From Phaeodactylibacter xiamenensis (lineage in GTDB: Bacteria > Bacteroidota > Bacteroidia > Chitinophagales > Saprospiraceae), in NCBI RefSeq assembly GCF_000759025.1, contig NZ_JPOS01000012.1, positions 1 through 64,000 of the forward strand: a DNA stretch of 64,000 bases, written 5' to 3'. Of the stretch, positions 52,336-60,000 are shown one piece after another. The notes under the pieces are model-generated. The model did no database searches, was not told the DNA's origin, and saw only the letters and a program-made list of their open reading frames with translations. The number at the start of each line of letters is the position of its first letter. Positions within the stretch are counted from its first letter, which is position 1. The position numbers and the translations under genes are program-made.

Positions 52336-52986
52336 ATGGAGCGTTCCACATCTCTACAGGAGCAGGGTGTTGTTGATGCACTCGCCCATAAGCTTAAAAA
52401 GCACGGTTATGACTGGCTGCCCAGGCTGCATCAGTTCAGGCGGAGCTCAAAGAATGGGTTTAGCTGCCTGATTTTGTCCTCCAGCCCGGCTAGTTCGGGC
52501 AGTATTATGGAAGCGCATGTCGGGCTGCGCATTGATGATGTAGAGAACCTGGCTTTTCCGTTCACCAATGGGCTGCCTGGGTTTCAGCCGGATAGCATGA
52601 CGCTGGTCACTCCGATGGCACGGCTCTATGATCAGCGCTTCCAGCGGCTCAACGTCAAAGATGAAAAAGACCAGGAAGCAGCTGCACTGTTGTTCGGTAC
52701 GCAGCTGGAAGAAGCAGGTCTGCCATTTTTCAAAACCTACCATACACCTTCGGCCCTTGACCAACTCTTCAATGAGTCTCCATCAGAAGTATTACCCCTT
52801 GTTCATAATCAAATCAACCGTTGTTTCCGGGGCATAGTCCTGGCAAGGCTAACCCACCGGCCAGATTTTGAAGACATCGTTCGAGCCTATACCACCGCAT
52901 TGGAAAGTCACCTTTTTGCACCCGCTCCCACCCTTTCCAAGTTAGAAAGGCTGGCTGCATTCCTCCGGCATTATTCTATGAATTAA
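52336..52986 (+). CDS. Cytoplasmic protein of unknown function
   Basis: A 216-residue soluble protein without signal peptide. It starts MERSTSLQEQGVVDAL, which predicts a helix, and has an alpha/beta core (SCLILSSSPASSGSIMEAHVGLRIDDVE). The C-terminal half is helical (FEDIVRAYTTALESHL). The layout resembles small DUF4304-like proteins but I do not recognise the family with confidence. It precedes the isomerase gene by 105 bp on the same strand. Confidence 0.6.
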   Translation: MERSTSLQEQGVVDALAHKLKKHGYDWLPRLHQFRRSSKNGFSCLILSSSPASSGSIMEAHVGLRIDDVENLAFPFTNGLPGFQPDSMTLVTPMARLYDQRFQRLNVKDEKDQEAAALLFGTQLEEAGLPFFKTYHTPSALDQLFNESPSEVLPLVHNQINRCFRGIVLARLTHRPDFEDIVRAYTTALESHLFAPAPTLSKLERLAAFLRHYSMN

Positions 52987-53090
52987 GCCTGTCCCTTCTA
53001 CCAGAAGTTACAAATCCTGAGCCAGCACCGGGCTCAAAAACAATTCCGGCACTTTCCAGTTTAAAGGGTACAATTTGCAAACGCTACCTT

Positions 53091-53588
53091 ATGCTTGTAG
53101 AAGATCAGAATATCATCACTATTGCCTACGATTTGCGGGAAGGCCATGCTAAAGGCCCTTTGCTGGAGCGCATGGACCCCAACTGGCCATTCAAGTTTTA
53201 CTTCGGGAGCGGAAAGTTGCTTCCTGCCTTTGAGGAACAACTCAGAGGGCTTGAAGAAGGTGAAAGCTTCGAATTCACGCTCACTCCGGAAGAAGCCTAC
53301 GGCCCGGTGGAAGAAGGGAATATTATTGAAGTGCCGCGGTCCGCATTTCAGGGGCTGGGCGATAACGTCCTTATTGCCGGTAACTATGTCACCCTGACGG
53401 ACGACCTTGGCGATGCCCACAACGGAAAGATTTTATCCTGGACAGCAGAAAAAGTAAGGGTAGATTTCAATCATGAGATGGCTGGCCGCACGCTTCACTT
53501 CTCCGGTGTGGTACTTCACGTCCGTGAGGCGACTCTTGACGAGCACATTCGCAAGAACTATATTGAGGAAGACGGCGTCAGAAACTAA
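53091..53588 (+). CDS. SlyD-like FKBP-type peptidyl-prolyl isomerase
   Basis: A 165-residue cytoplasmic FKBP/SlyD-type isomerase and chaperone. The FKBP halves are IITIAYDLREGHAKGPLLE and FYFGSGKLLPAFEEQLRGLEEGE-type sequence, with EEAYGPVEEGNIIEVPRSAF marking the insert-in-flap domain. HEMAGRTLHFSGVVLHVREA is the closing strand and family signature (N/H-P/E-L/M-AG). It lacks the His/Cys-rich metal tail of E. coli SlyD. It precedes the AAA ATPase by 23 bp, so the two are probably one operon. Confidence 0.9.
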   Translation: MLVEDQNIITIAYDLREGHAKGPLLERMDPNWPFKFYFGSGKLLPAFEEQLRGLEEGESFEFTLTPEEAYGPVEEGNIIEVPRSAFQGLGDNVLIAGNYVTLTDDLGDAHNGKILSWTAEKVRVDFNHEMAGRTLHFSGVVLHVREATLDEHIRKNYIEEDGVRN

Positions 53589-53611
53589 TCTCAAAAACAC
53601 GAACGCAGCTC

Positions 53612-55177
53612 ATGCCAACTACGCTTACCAATACACCTGTACGAAAAAAAACAGAGCAATTGCTCAACGGGCTTTGCAGCGGCCTGTACGAGCGGGAGCA
53701 GTCCATCAAGCTTGCCCTGCTTAGTGCGGTGGCAGGTGAAAGCATCTTTTTACTCGGCCCTCCGGGAGTTGGCAAAAGCCTCATTGCCCGCAGGCTCAAA
53801 TACGCTTTCCGCGATGGTACAAGCTTCGAGTACCTCATGAGCAAGTTTAGCACGCCCGACGAGATTTTTGGCCCGGTGTCTATTAAAAAACTAAAGGAAG
53901 AGGACCGGTACGAGCGCCAAACCAAAAATTACCTGCCCAGTGCCAATATTGTCTTCCTGGACGAAATCTGGAAAGCCGGGCCTGCAATTCAGAATGCCCT
54001 GCTCACGATTCTCAATGAGAAAATCTACCGCAACGGAGGTGAAGACTACAAAGTAGACATCCGCGGCATTATCACCGCCTCCAATGAGCTGCCTCCGGGC
54101 AACAGCAGCCTCGACCCGATCTGGGACCGCTTTCTCATCAGGCTGGAAATGGGCAACATCCGGCAGTTTAAGAACTTCCTGAACATGATCACGGACACGA
54201 AAGATGTGTACGAAGATGATGTGCCGGAAGACGTAAAGCTCACCGTAAACGAACTGGAGGCATGGAGCAAGGAAATTGATGCCATAGAAGTCCCTGCGGA
54301 GGTTCTAAACACCATACAGGTTGTCAAAATCAAGATTGAAGAGCACAATGCCCGGTCTGCGGGCGCTGACCGTCTGATCGATGTGCACGACCGGCGCTGG
54401 AAGAAGATTGTTCGCCTCCTGCGTACTTCCGCCTTTCTTAATGGCCGAAGTAAGGTCGACCTGATGGATTGCTTCCTGATGGTGCATTGCCTTTGGAGCC
54501 AGCCCCAGCAGACCGACAAAATCCGGGAGATCGTAACGGAGGCCATCCGCCGCCATGGCTATACAATGGCCGTCAACCTGCAAATGATCAAACGGGAAAC
54601 CCAGGATTTCGAGGAGGATGTGGACCGGGAAATCCGGGTGCGCCATACCGTTACCGAAGAACAACTGCAGCCGATCAAAGATGAGTACTACGAGCTCGTT
54701 AAGGAAGACGACAAATTTGATGGCGTGCTTCTCAGTGTGAAGCAGTTCAACCAGCTGCAACTGGACACCCCGCAAGTGACCAACTTTTATGACCGCGAAT
54801 TCAACCTCGTCAACCGGCTGAAAGCCCAGAAAAGCAGCCAGCAATTCACCGTTGAAGTATTCTACAACTCTGAGCGCTATGCTTACCCCCTACGTACGCG
54901 CAAGGCAGAGCGGACTGAGGTGATCACCAAAAAGCCGCATCATATTGTACAACAGCACTGGGACGAGCGCCACCAACGCCTCATGGCCTACATCACGCAG
55001 CAGGAAGAGAAAATACATTCTCATGCACCTGATGAGCTCAACCATCTGCAGGATAACCTCTTCGTGCACAAAGACCACAGTGAGGTGGTAACCCGTAACC
55101 TGGAGGAAGTGCGTGAAGCCCTGGAACAGCTAAAGCTGCGCCTGGAAAAAGTCCAGTACGCCTACACTAATATCTAG
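53612..55177 (+). CDS. RavA/MoxR-type AAA+ ATPase
   Basis: A 521-residue ATPase. Walker A is GPPGVGKS at residues 49-56 and Walker B IVFLDEI at about 113-119. ALLTILNEKIYRNGG, the sensor 1 motif ITASNELP and the arginine region DPIWDRFLIRLEMG follow. Sequence and length match RavA-like members of the MoxR branch, including a long C-terminal arm that ends in a coiled coil (RNLEEVREALEQLKLRLEKV). RavA normally works with the VWA protein ViaA encoded next door. Here the next gene is convergent and unrelated, so the partner must be elsewhere or absent. Probably co-transcribed with the isomerase gene. Confidence 0.88.
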   Translation: MPTTLTNTPVRKKTEQLLNGLCSGLYEREQSIKLALLSAVAGESIFLLGPPGVGKSLIARRLKYAFRDGTSFEYLMSKFSTPDEIFGPVSIKKLKEEDRYERQTKNYLPSANIVFLDEIWKAGPAIQNALLTILNEKIYRNGGEDYKVDIRGIITASNELPPGNSSLDPIWDRFLIRLEMGNIRQFKNFLNMITDTKDVYEDDVPEDVKLTVNELEAWSKEIDAIEVPAEVLNTIQVVKIKIEEHNARSAGADRLIDVHDRRWKKIVRLLRTSAFLNGRSKVDLMDCFLMVHCLWSQPQQTDKIREIVTEAIRRHGYTMAVNLQMIKRETQDFEEDVDREIRVRHTVTEEQLQPIKDEYYELVKEDDKFDGVLLSVKQFNQLQLDTPQVTNFYDREFNLVNRLKAQKSSQQFTVEVFYNSERYAYPLRTRKAERTEVITKKPHHIVQQHWDERHQRLMAYITQQEEKIHSHAPDELNHLQDNLFVHKDHSEVVTRNLEEVREALEQLKLRLEKVQYAYTNI

Positions 55178-56600
55178 ACACGGGGCTGATCTTTTGCGCC
55201 TTCAGAGTCGTTAACAGCCAGTTGCGTTCTGCCAGTGGTTTCGTCTCTTCTATCTCCCGGATAAGCTTCTCTTTTTTCTGGTCTGAATTGACCTTTAGGA
55301 TTTGGTGAAGGAGTTTACAGAAGTTGAGGCAGGTTTGCTGATAGGTGCTGGAAAGATTGGTATCCCTTTTCAGATAGATGGTAAAGGAGGCCAGCCGGGC
55401 CAGGAGGGATTCTTCCTCGTTGAGTTCGTAGAAGGTCTTAATCATGATCATTCTCGTCCCCAGGTTATAGTAAGGGTCTGAAAACGACAAGTGCTGAATA
55501 TGATCCAGCACTTCATTGTACAGGCCTTTCGTGAAGTACAGCTCGGCCAGGTTAAAGTGGAATGCATCTTCATAAAATTCTGGCTGCAACTCCTCTTTAT
55601 ACCGGTTTATGAACTCCTCCACCCAGTCATAGCGGTGCTGCAATAGTCCCATTTTAACCACATTGGTATAAGTCCAATGGGACAAGTAGCCATTCGTATG
55701 CAGGTATTTATGCCGGATGCCTTCGTCGTAGAGGTTCAGTACGATAGTGGAATAGCTGTTTTCCCCCTTCCTGATCTTCCTTGCACAGAAGTTAATCGCA
55801 TACAGATAAATCTCTTTAATTTCATCGTGCTCGATGCGCTGCTCGTACTTTTCCAGATAAGCCAGTAAATTCTGGAAGTGCAGCCCATTCTCCTCCTCCC
55901 CTGTGACGATCGCCTTATAAATGCTTAGATAAATCAGGATCAGAGGGTACTTCGGCGGGGCTTTATACAGGTCTTCTATCAGATTAGTCGTCACTTTGGA
56001 CAGCTCGAACTTACCATTGACAACCAGCTGCCAGCTGATCAGGGCGCAAGAGTACTGCAGCACCCTTGTGTAATAATAGAGGTTCAGTTTTTGATAAACC
56101 TCCTGCATGATAGGATCTCCCCGGCGTACCTTCTGATTGGAAAAGTGGAACATTTTCACCTCCGCCAGCCGGAACTGCCTGGACAAGTGAACTGCAGAAA
56201 TTTTATTATCATCTTTACCAAGCTGCTTTTCGAGCTTGCGGAGCAGGAAGTCGTAGTGTTTGGAAAGCTTACGGTCAGACAATTCCCAGAGCTGATCTTT
56301 CACAGACTCAAAATCATCCTTCAGGAATTTTTCCACGGATAAGAACTGCTCGGCCAGCTTAAGCAGGTAATTCATAAGCGTACCCATCCGCTGAGTGTCG
56401 AACGGCTGCCCGGGGAAGCAATGCCGGTATACTTCGGCTTTAGTAATGGATTCGCTGCCCCTAAGCTGATAAACACTCTGCCCGAGCCTGATCACATCGG
56501 TATTGGTATTGAAATACGGAGATTCAACAAAGGTGAGGAACCTTTTCCAGTCCGATGTATTAAATGTTAAAAGTAATTGTCCTAATTTACTGGTATACAC
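55167..56600 (-). CDS. Helical-repeat protein of unknown function
   Basis: A 477-residue soluble protein that looks alpha-helical throughout, with repeat-like pairs such as NLAELYFTKGLYNEVLDHIQ recalling TPR units. The start is a GTG at 56600 (MYTSKLGQLLLTF), the only start codon after the upstream in-frame stop. It belongs to a size class similar to the helical-repeat gene at 32164-33679, but clear homology between the two is not visible. The gene overlaps the ATPase gene by 11 bp at their 3' ends. Function unknown. Confidence 0.68.
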   Translation of the reverse strand: MYTSKLGQLLLTFNTSDWKRFLTFVESPYFNTNTDVIRLGQSVYQLRGSESITKAEVYRHCFPGQPFDTQRMGTLMNYLLKLAEQFLSVEKFLKDDFESVKDQLWELSDRKLSKHYDFLLRKLEKQLGKDDNKISAVHLSRQFRLAEVKMFHFSNQKVRRGDPIMQEVYQKLNLYYYTRVLQYSCALISWQLVVNGKFELSKVTTNLIEDLYKAPPKYPLILIYLSIYKAIVTGEEENGLHFQNLLAYLEKYEQRIEHDEIKEIYLYAINFCARKIRKGENSYSTIVLNLYDEGIRHKYLHTNGYLSHWTYTNVVKMGLLQHRYDWVEEFINRYKEELQPEFYEDAFHFNLAELYFTKGLYNEVLDHIQHLSFSDPYYNLGTRMIMIKTFYELNEEESLLARLASFTIYLKRDTNLSSTYQQTCLNFCKLLHQILKVNSDQKKEKLIREIEETKPLAERNWLLTTLKAQKISPVSRY

Positions 56601-56797
56601 AACCGCGATCTTTTTTTATTTTTGTTTGAGCCCCTCCTTCATTCCAAGCCTCAAACCAAAAAAACAAATGATTCACATAATAAAAAATTAACATATAAAC
56701 AACACAAAACATACATAACCAACACTTTAGACATCTGCCCAAAAACTAATTAATCATTTGCAGCTGGAATCTAGCTGAAAAATAGCAAAAAATGTAC

Positions 56798-56828
56798 TTG
56801 TTAACCGGTTTTCCCCACTCTATATTTG
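56798..56828 (+). promoter_or_regulatory. Full-consensus promoter TTG-N20-TATATTTG
   Basis: TTG at 56798-56800, a 20-bp spacer and TATATTTG at 56821-56828 match both boxes of the Bacteroidota promoter. Transcription should start near 56835, which excludes ATGs before that point for the cargo gene. Confidence 0.75.
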
Positions 56829-56854
56829 TAAGCGTAAAGAAAAAACGACATCCT

Positions 56855-57997
56855 GTGAAGTTTCCAAAAACACATATCAAAACAGTCTTGGGCATTGCCT
56901 GCTCCCTCCTGGCATTTTTGCCGGTCCAAGGTCAGCAGCTTTACCCCGGAGATGTTTCTGGTAATGGTTTTGTGGATCATCAGGATGTTTTGTTCTGGGC
57001 TTATGCCCGGGGTACAGAAGGTGCTCCACGCCCAAATGCTACTATAACATTTGAAGCGCAGGACATTGATTTGACAGGTTGGTCAGGTACTTATCCCGGA
57101 ACAGAACGCAGCTTTGCCTATGCAGATTGCAATGGCGACGGAAAGGTGGATGACAGCGACTTACTGGTTATTGAGAGTAATTACTATAGTGCGGTCGATG
57201 GGCCTTATCAGCCTGATCCATTTCAAACCGGCGCATCCAGTATCGGAAGTCAGCTCGTACTCGGCGACAGCGCTTCTATTGATGTCACGCCCGGAGAGTT
57301 GGCGGTAATACCTTTCAACCTTGCCACACAGGAAACTCAGGATATAGAGCTTGGCTACATGGGATTTCAGCTCAATTATGGTTTGTCACTTGTAGCAGAA
57401 ACGCCTGCCGGAGACCCGGCTATCGAGTTAAACTTCGATGTAGATGGCAATGAGTGGTTGATGGAAGCAGAGCAGGGCGTAGAGGTTTTCGTTTATCATC
57501 ATGAGAACCTGGGTTACTCCGATATTGCGCTTTACATGGGCAGTCCGGGTGATTATGTTGTAGGGACTGGTGCGATAGCTGAGTTTAGTATTGTTGTGGA
57601 AGAAGTGATTTTCGGTTTGCAAAGCGTTAATATCGATATTCCAGTTATTCTCAATGGTGGATTCAAGCGTTCCGGATTTGTTTCCAACCAGGGCATCACG
57701 CTCAATCTGGTCGGCAAGCCTGTAAGCACGGATGAGCAAATGCTTCCTTTAGATGCTGTAATGGTCTTCCCGAATCCAGTCAACACAGGTGTGCTGCACG
57801 CACAGCTCCGCAGTGATCAGCCGGGAATGATCAAACAAATGGAACTCTTCGACCAAGCTGGGCGTCTTGTTGACAGCTATGCCCCCAACGCACGCAGTGG
57901 GCAACTTAATGCAAGCGCACTTCCTGCAGGACTTTACCTGCTGAAAGTGAAGACGGACAAGGGCTTGCAGGTGATGAAGATACAAGCAACACGATAA
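56855..57997 (+). CDS. T9SS cargo protein with dockerin-like repeats and a cohesin-like domain
   Basis: A 380-residue secreted protein. Because the promoter implies a start site near 56835, I use the GTG at 56855. It yields a proper signal peptide (MKFPKTHIKTVLGIACSLLAFLPVQGQ). Two calcium loops of dockerin type follow: GDVSGNGFVDHQDVLFWA at about 32-49 and DCNGDGKVDDSDLLVIES at about 91-108. Residues about 130-290 form a beta domain with a cohesin-like pattern (TPGELAVIPFNLATQE, YMGFQLNYGLSLVAET, GAIAEFSIVVEEV). The last 75 residues are a type A sorting domain (VFPNPVNTGVLHAQL ... LPAGLYLLKVKTD), which PorU should remove. Confidence 0.82.
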   Translation: MKFPKTHIKTVLGIACSLLAFLPVQGQQLYPGDVSGNGFVDHQDVLFWAYARGTEGAPRPNATITFEAQDIDLTGWSGTYPGTERSFAYADCNGDGKVDDSDLLVIESNYYSAVDGPYQPDPFQTGASSIGSQLVLGDSASIDVTPGELAVIPFNLATQETQDIELGYMGFQLNYGLSLVAETPAGDPAIELNFDVDGNEWLMEAEQGVEVFVYHHENLGYSDIALYMGSPGDYVVGTGAIAEFSIVVEEVIFGLQSVNIDIPVILNGGFKRSGFVSNQGITLNLVGKPVSTDEQMLPLDAVMVFPNPVNTGVLHAQLRSDQPGMIKQMELFDQAGRLVDSYAPNARSGQLNASALPAGLYLLKVKTDKGLQVMKIQATR

Positions 57998-58078
57998 AGA
58001 GCCAAACAGGTACAAATGAGTACCTTGGAAATATAGAAAAAGAGAGCTTTGAGAGACTATCCGATTCTCATAATAAGG

Positions 58079-58105
58079 GGGGCTGGGAAGCCAGCTCCTT
58101 TTTTT
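58079..58105 (+). terminator. Intrinsic terminator after the T9SS cargo gene
   Basis: GGGGCTGG-GAAG-CCAGCTCC, with one G-T pair, followed by TTTTTTT. It lies 82 bp after the cargo stop codon. Confidence 0.78.
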
Positions 58106-58120
58106 GAGCCGGATCCGAAC

Positions 58121-58281
58121 TATAGTTCTCCAAGGCGAGATTAATGCATTTTGACTTGCTCTTTTTTCCGCTCGCTGCGTTGAAAAGCCTCGCCGTCCGT
58201 ACGGATGCCTGCGTTTTTCGCCTTGCGAGCGAAAAAAATACCTGCGTCAACTTTGCACAAATCCTGCCTTGGAGAACTATA
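58121..58281. mobile_element. 161-bp full-length palindromic element with 16-bp perfect terminal inverted repeats (MITE-like)
   Basis: TATAGTTCTCCAAGGC at 58121-58136 is repeated exactly inverted at 58266-58281. Further matching arms are CGCTCGC/GCGAGCG with flanking T6/A6, and TGCA...GAC/GTC...TGCA. The centre is CCGTACGG at 58197-58204, the exact midpoint. It has no coding capacity. It has the same build and size as the element at 31991-32159 but different end sequences. Fits a miniature inverted-repeat element; the parent transposon is not in the window. Confidence 0.75.
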
Positions 58282-58310
58282 ACTTAGTTTTACACGCTTC
58301 TTGTTTAAAA

Positions 58311-58336
58311 TACTCTCCGGCACAATCCGGAGAGTA
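58311..58336. repeat. Perfect 10-bp-stem hairpin
   Basis: TACTCTCCGG at 58311-58320 pairs with CCGGAGAGTA at 58327-58336 across a 6-nt loop. On the minus strand it is followed by TTTTAAAC; on the plus strand by CTTTC. It could be a weak terminator for transcripts reading leftward, but no gene needs one here. Confidence 0.5.
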
Positions 58337-58448
58337 CTTTCTAGGAAATCTGATACCTTTTTGGAACCTACCCCACTGTTTTTACCCTTTTCGGTTCCAA
58401 AATACCTAAGAATAGACTGTTTAAACCTGGAAACTTAGACATTTGATT

Positions 58449-58479
58449 AGCTGACCCCCAGAGGGTCAGCTTTTTTTTT
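58449..58479 (+). terminator. Intrinsic terminator, plus strand
   Basis: AGCTGACCC pairs with GGGTCAGCT across a 5-nt loop and is followed by nine T in total. There is no gene in the 450 bp before it, so it either backs up the first terminator or ends an untranslated RNA. Confidence 0.8.
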
Positions 58480-58550
58480 GCCCCCACTTTACCCTTACTG
58501 ATAATACCCTTATCTTCCCTCCTGTCCCAATACCCAAACTACCACAAAGC

Positions 58551-59945
58551 ATGAAGTATTCTTTTTTTCTTGGAGCACTCCTCCTGCTGACTCATCTCGC
58601 ATTGGGGCAACAACGCTGGGCTATAGGGGGAGTCACAGGGACCACCGTCCTTCAGGGAGATTTGTCTGGCTCCAGGTTTGGCGACTTCGACAAAATGGGT
58701 GTGGTTGCAGGTGGACAGTTGCGTTACCAGTTCCAGCCTCATTTCGCCCTTAGGCTTCAGGGCGTCTCAGGCGACCTCGTTGGCAATGACAGGAACAACA
58801 GAGGTATCGCATTCCGCACACTGTTTACAGAAGGCAGCACCTTACTGGAGTGGCACTTCCTGCAGCACGAATACCATACTTCAAGGTGGTCTCCCTATCT
58901 TGGGCTGGGCATGGGGCTAATCTTTTTTGAACCAAGAGTTGATTTTCTTACAAACCGGCCGGAGGGTAGTCTTCCTGCAGGTGCAGAGGCTGATATACAG
59001 GCCGACAAAGGGAGTCCGCAGTGGGTTATTCCCGGTTGCCTGGGGTTTACTTTTGCCATGAATGATCACTGGGAACTAGGGGCCGAAGCGAACCTGCGCG
59101 CCAGCTTTTCTGACTACCTGGATGGGGTCAGCCAGGCTGCCAATCCGGAATTCAGCGACTGGTACTTAACCACTACCCTGTCACTGACCTACACCTGGGG
59201 CGAAACAGACCGCGATGGGGATGGAATACCAGACGAATCCGACCGTTGCCCGGACCAGTTTGGAAATGCAAAATTCCAGGGATGCCCGGACACCGATAAT
59301 GACGGCATACCCGACCCTGATGATGCCTGCCCCAATCAGTCCGGTTATCTTGACGGATGCCCCGATAGTGATACAGATGGGGTACCGGATTTCATTGATC
59401 AGTGCCCCTACCGCCCGGGGCCACCGCAGCAGGCGGGGTGTCCGAATACGGATACCGATGCCGATGGTGTGCCGGATGAAGAAGATAAATGCCCGGAACG
59501 CCCCGGGCCATCGTCAAGAGCGGGGTGCCCGCCGGAAGATATCGACCACGATGGCATTACCGATGAGCACGATCAATGCCCTAAAATAGCAGGCACAAGA
59601 GCTCATTTCGGATGCCCTCCGCTCTCCCCTCCTGAAGCTTACACCCTGGAAAGCCTCTTTTTTCCAGAAGGAGATACTCAGCTCAACCAAAGCCAGCAGC
59701 AATACCTGCGCGAAGTAGCCAGCAAGTTGATGGCACAAACCGGCCAATTACTCCTGTTGCAAGGTGTAGCAACGGGATCGGAAGGTCTGGCAATTGCCCG
59801 AAGCCGCACTGAGCAAGCCTATAATTACCTCTTATCCTGGGGTGTAAGCAAAAGCCGCATCAACTACGGTGTTTACCTCATTACCCCCCAAGCTGGAAGA
59901 GAAACAGCAGCCCGAAGAGTGAGCCTGCAATTCATCAAAGAATAG
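58551..59945 (+). CDS. Outer membrane protein with TSP3 repeats and a degenerate OmpA-like end
   Basis: A 464-residue protein. Signal MKYSFFLGALLLLTHLALGQ precedes a barrel-like N-terminal part (about 20-220; GGQLRYQFQPHFALRLQGVSGD) resembling DUF6089-type proteins. Five or more thrombospondin type 3 calcium loops follow (DRDGDGIPDESDRCPDQFG, DTDNDGIPDPDDACPNQ, DSDTDGVPDFIDQCPY and others). The C-terminal 100 residues have the order of an OmpA domain (FPEGDTQLNQSQQQYL ... ARSRTEQAYNYLLSWGV ... ARRVSLQF). The peptidoglycan-binding motif is poorly conserved, so wall binding is uncertain. Probably monocistronic. Confidence 0.82.
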   Translation: MKYSFFLGALLLLTHLALGQQRWAIGGVTGTTVLQGDLSGSRFGDFDKMGVVAGGQLRYQFQPHFALRLQGVSGDLVGNDRNNRGIAFRTLFTEGSTLLEWHFLQHEYHTSRWSPYLGLGMGLIFFEPRVDFLTNRPEGSLPAGAEADIQADKGSPQWVIPGCLGFTFAMNDHWELGAEANLRASFSDYLDGVSQAANPEFSDWYLTTTLSLTYTWGETDRDGDGIPDESDRCPDQFGNAKFQGCPDTDNDGIPDPDDACPNQSGYLDGCPDSDTDGVPDFIDQCPYRPGPPQQAGCPNTDTDADGVPDEEDKCPERPGPSSRAGCPPEDIDHDGITDEHDQCPKIAGTRAHFGCPPLSPPEAYTLESLFFPEGDTQLNQSQQQYLREVASKLMAQTGQLLLLQGVATGSEGLAIARSRTEQAYNYLLSWGVSKSRINYGVYLITPQAGRETAARRVSLQFIKE

Positions 59946-60000
59946 CGTGCACTGAACCAATCAAAAACTCATACTGTTTCTTTCCATCAAAACAGCGTAT

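Larger units (their letters stand above)
57998..58550. other. Non-coding stretch with terminators and a palindromic element
   Basis: 553 bp without a gene. In order it contains a terminator (58079-58105), the 161-bp palindromic element (58121-58281), a 10-bp-stem hairpin (58311-58336) and a second terminator (58449-58479). The presence of a second terminator suggests transcription starting inside or after the element. No promoter consensus was seen for the next gene. Confidence 0.55.
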
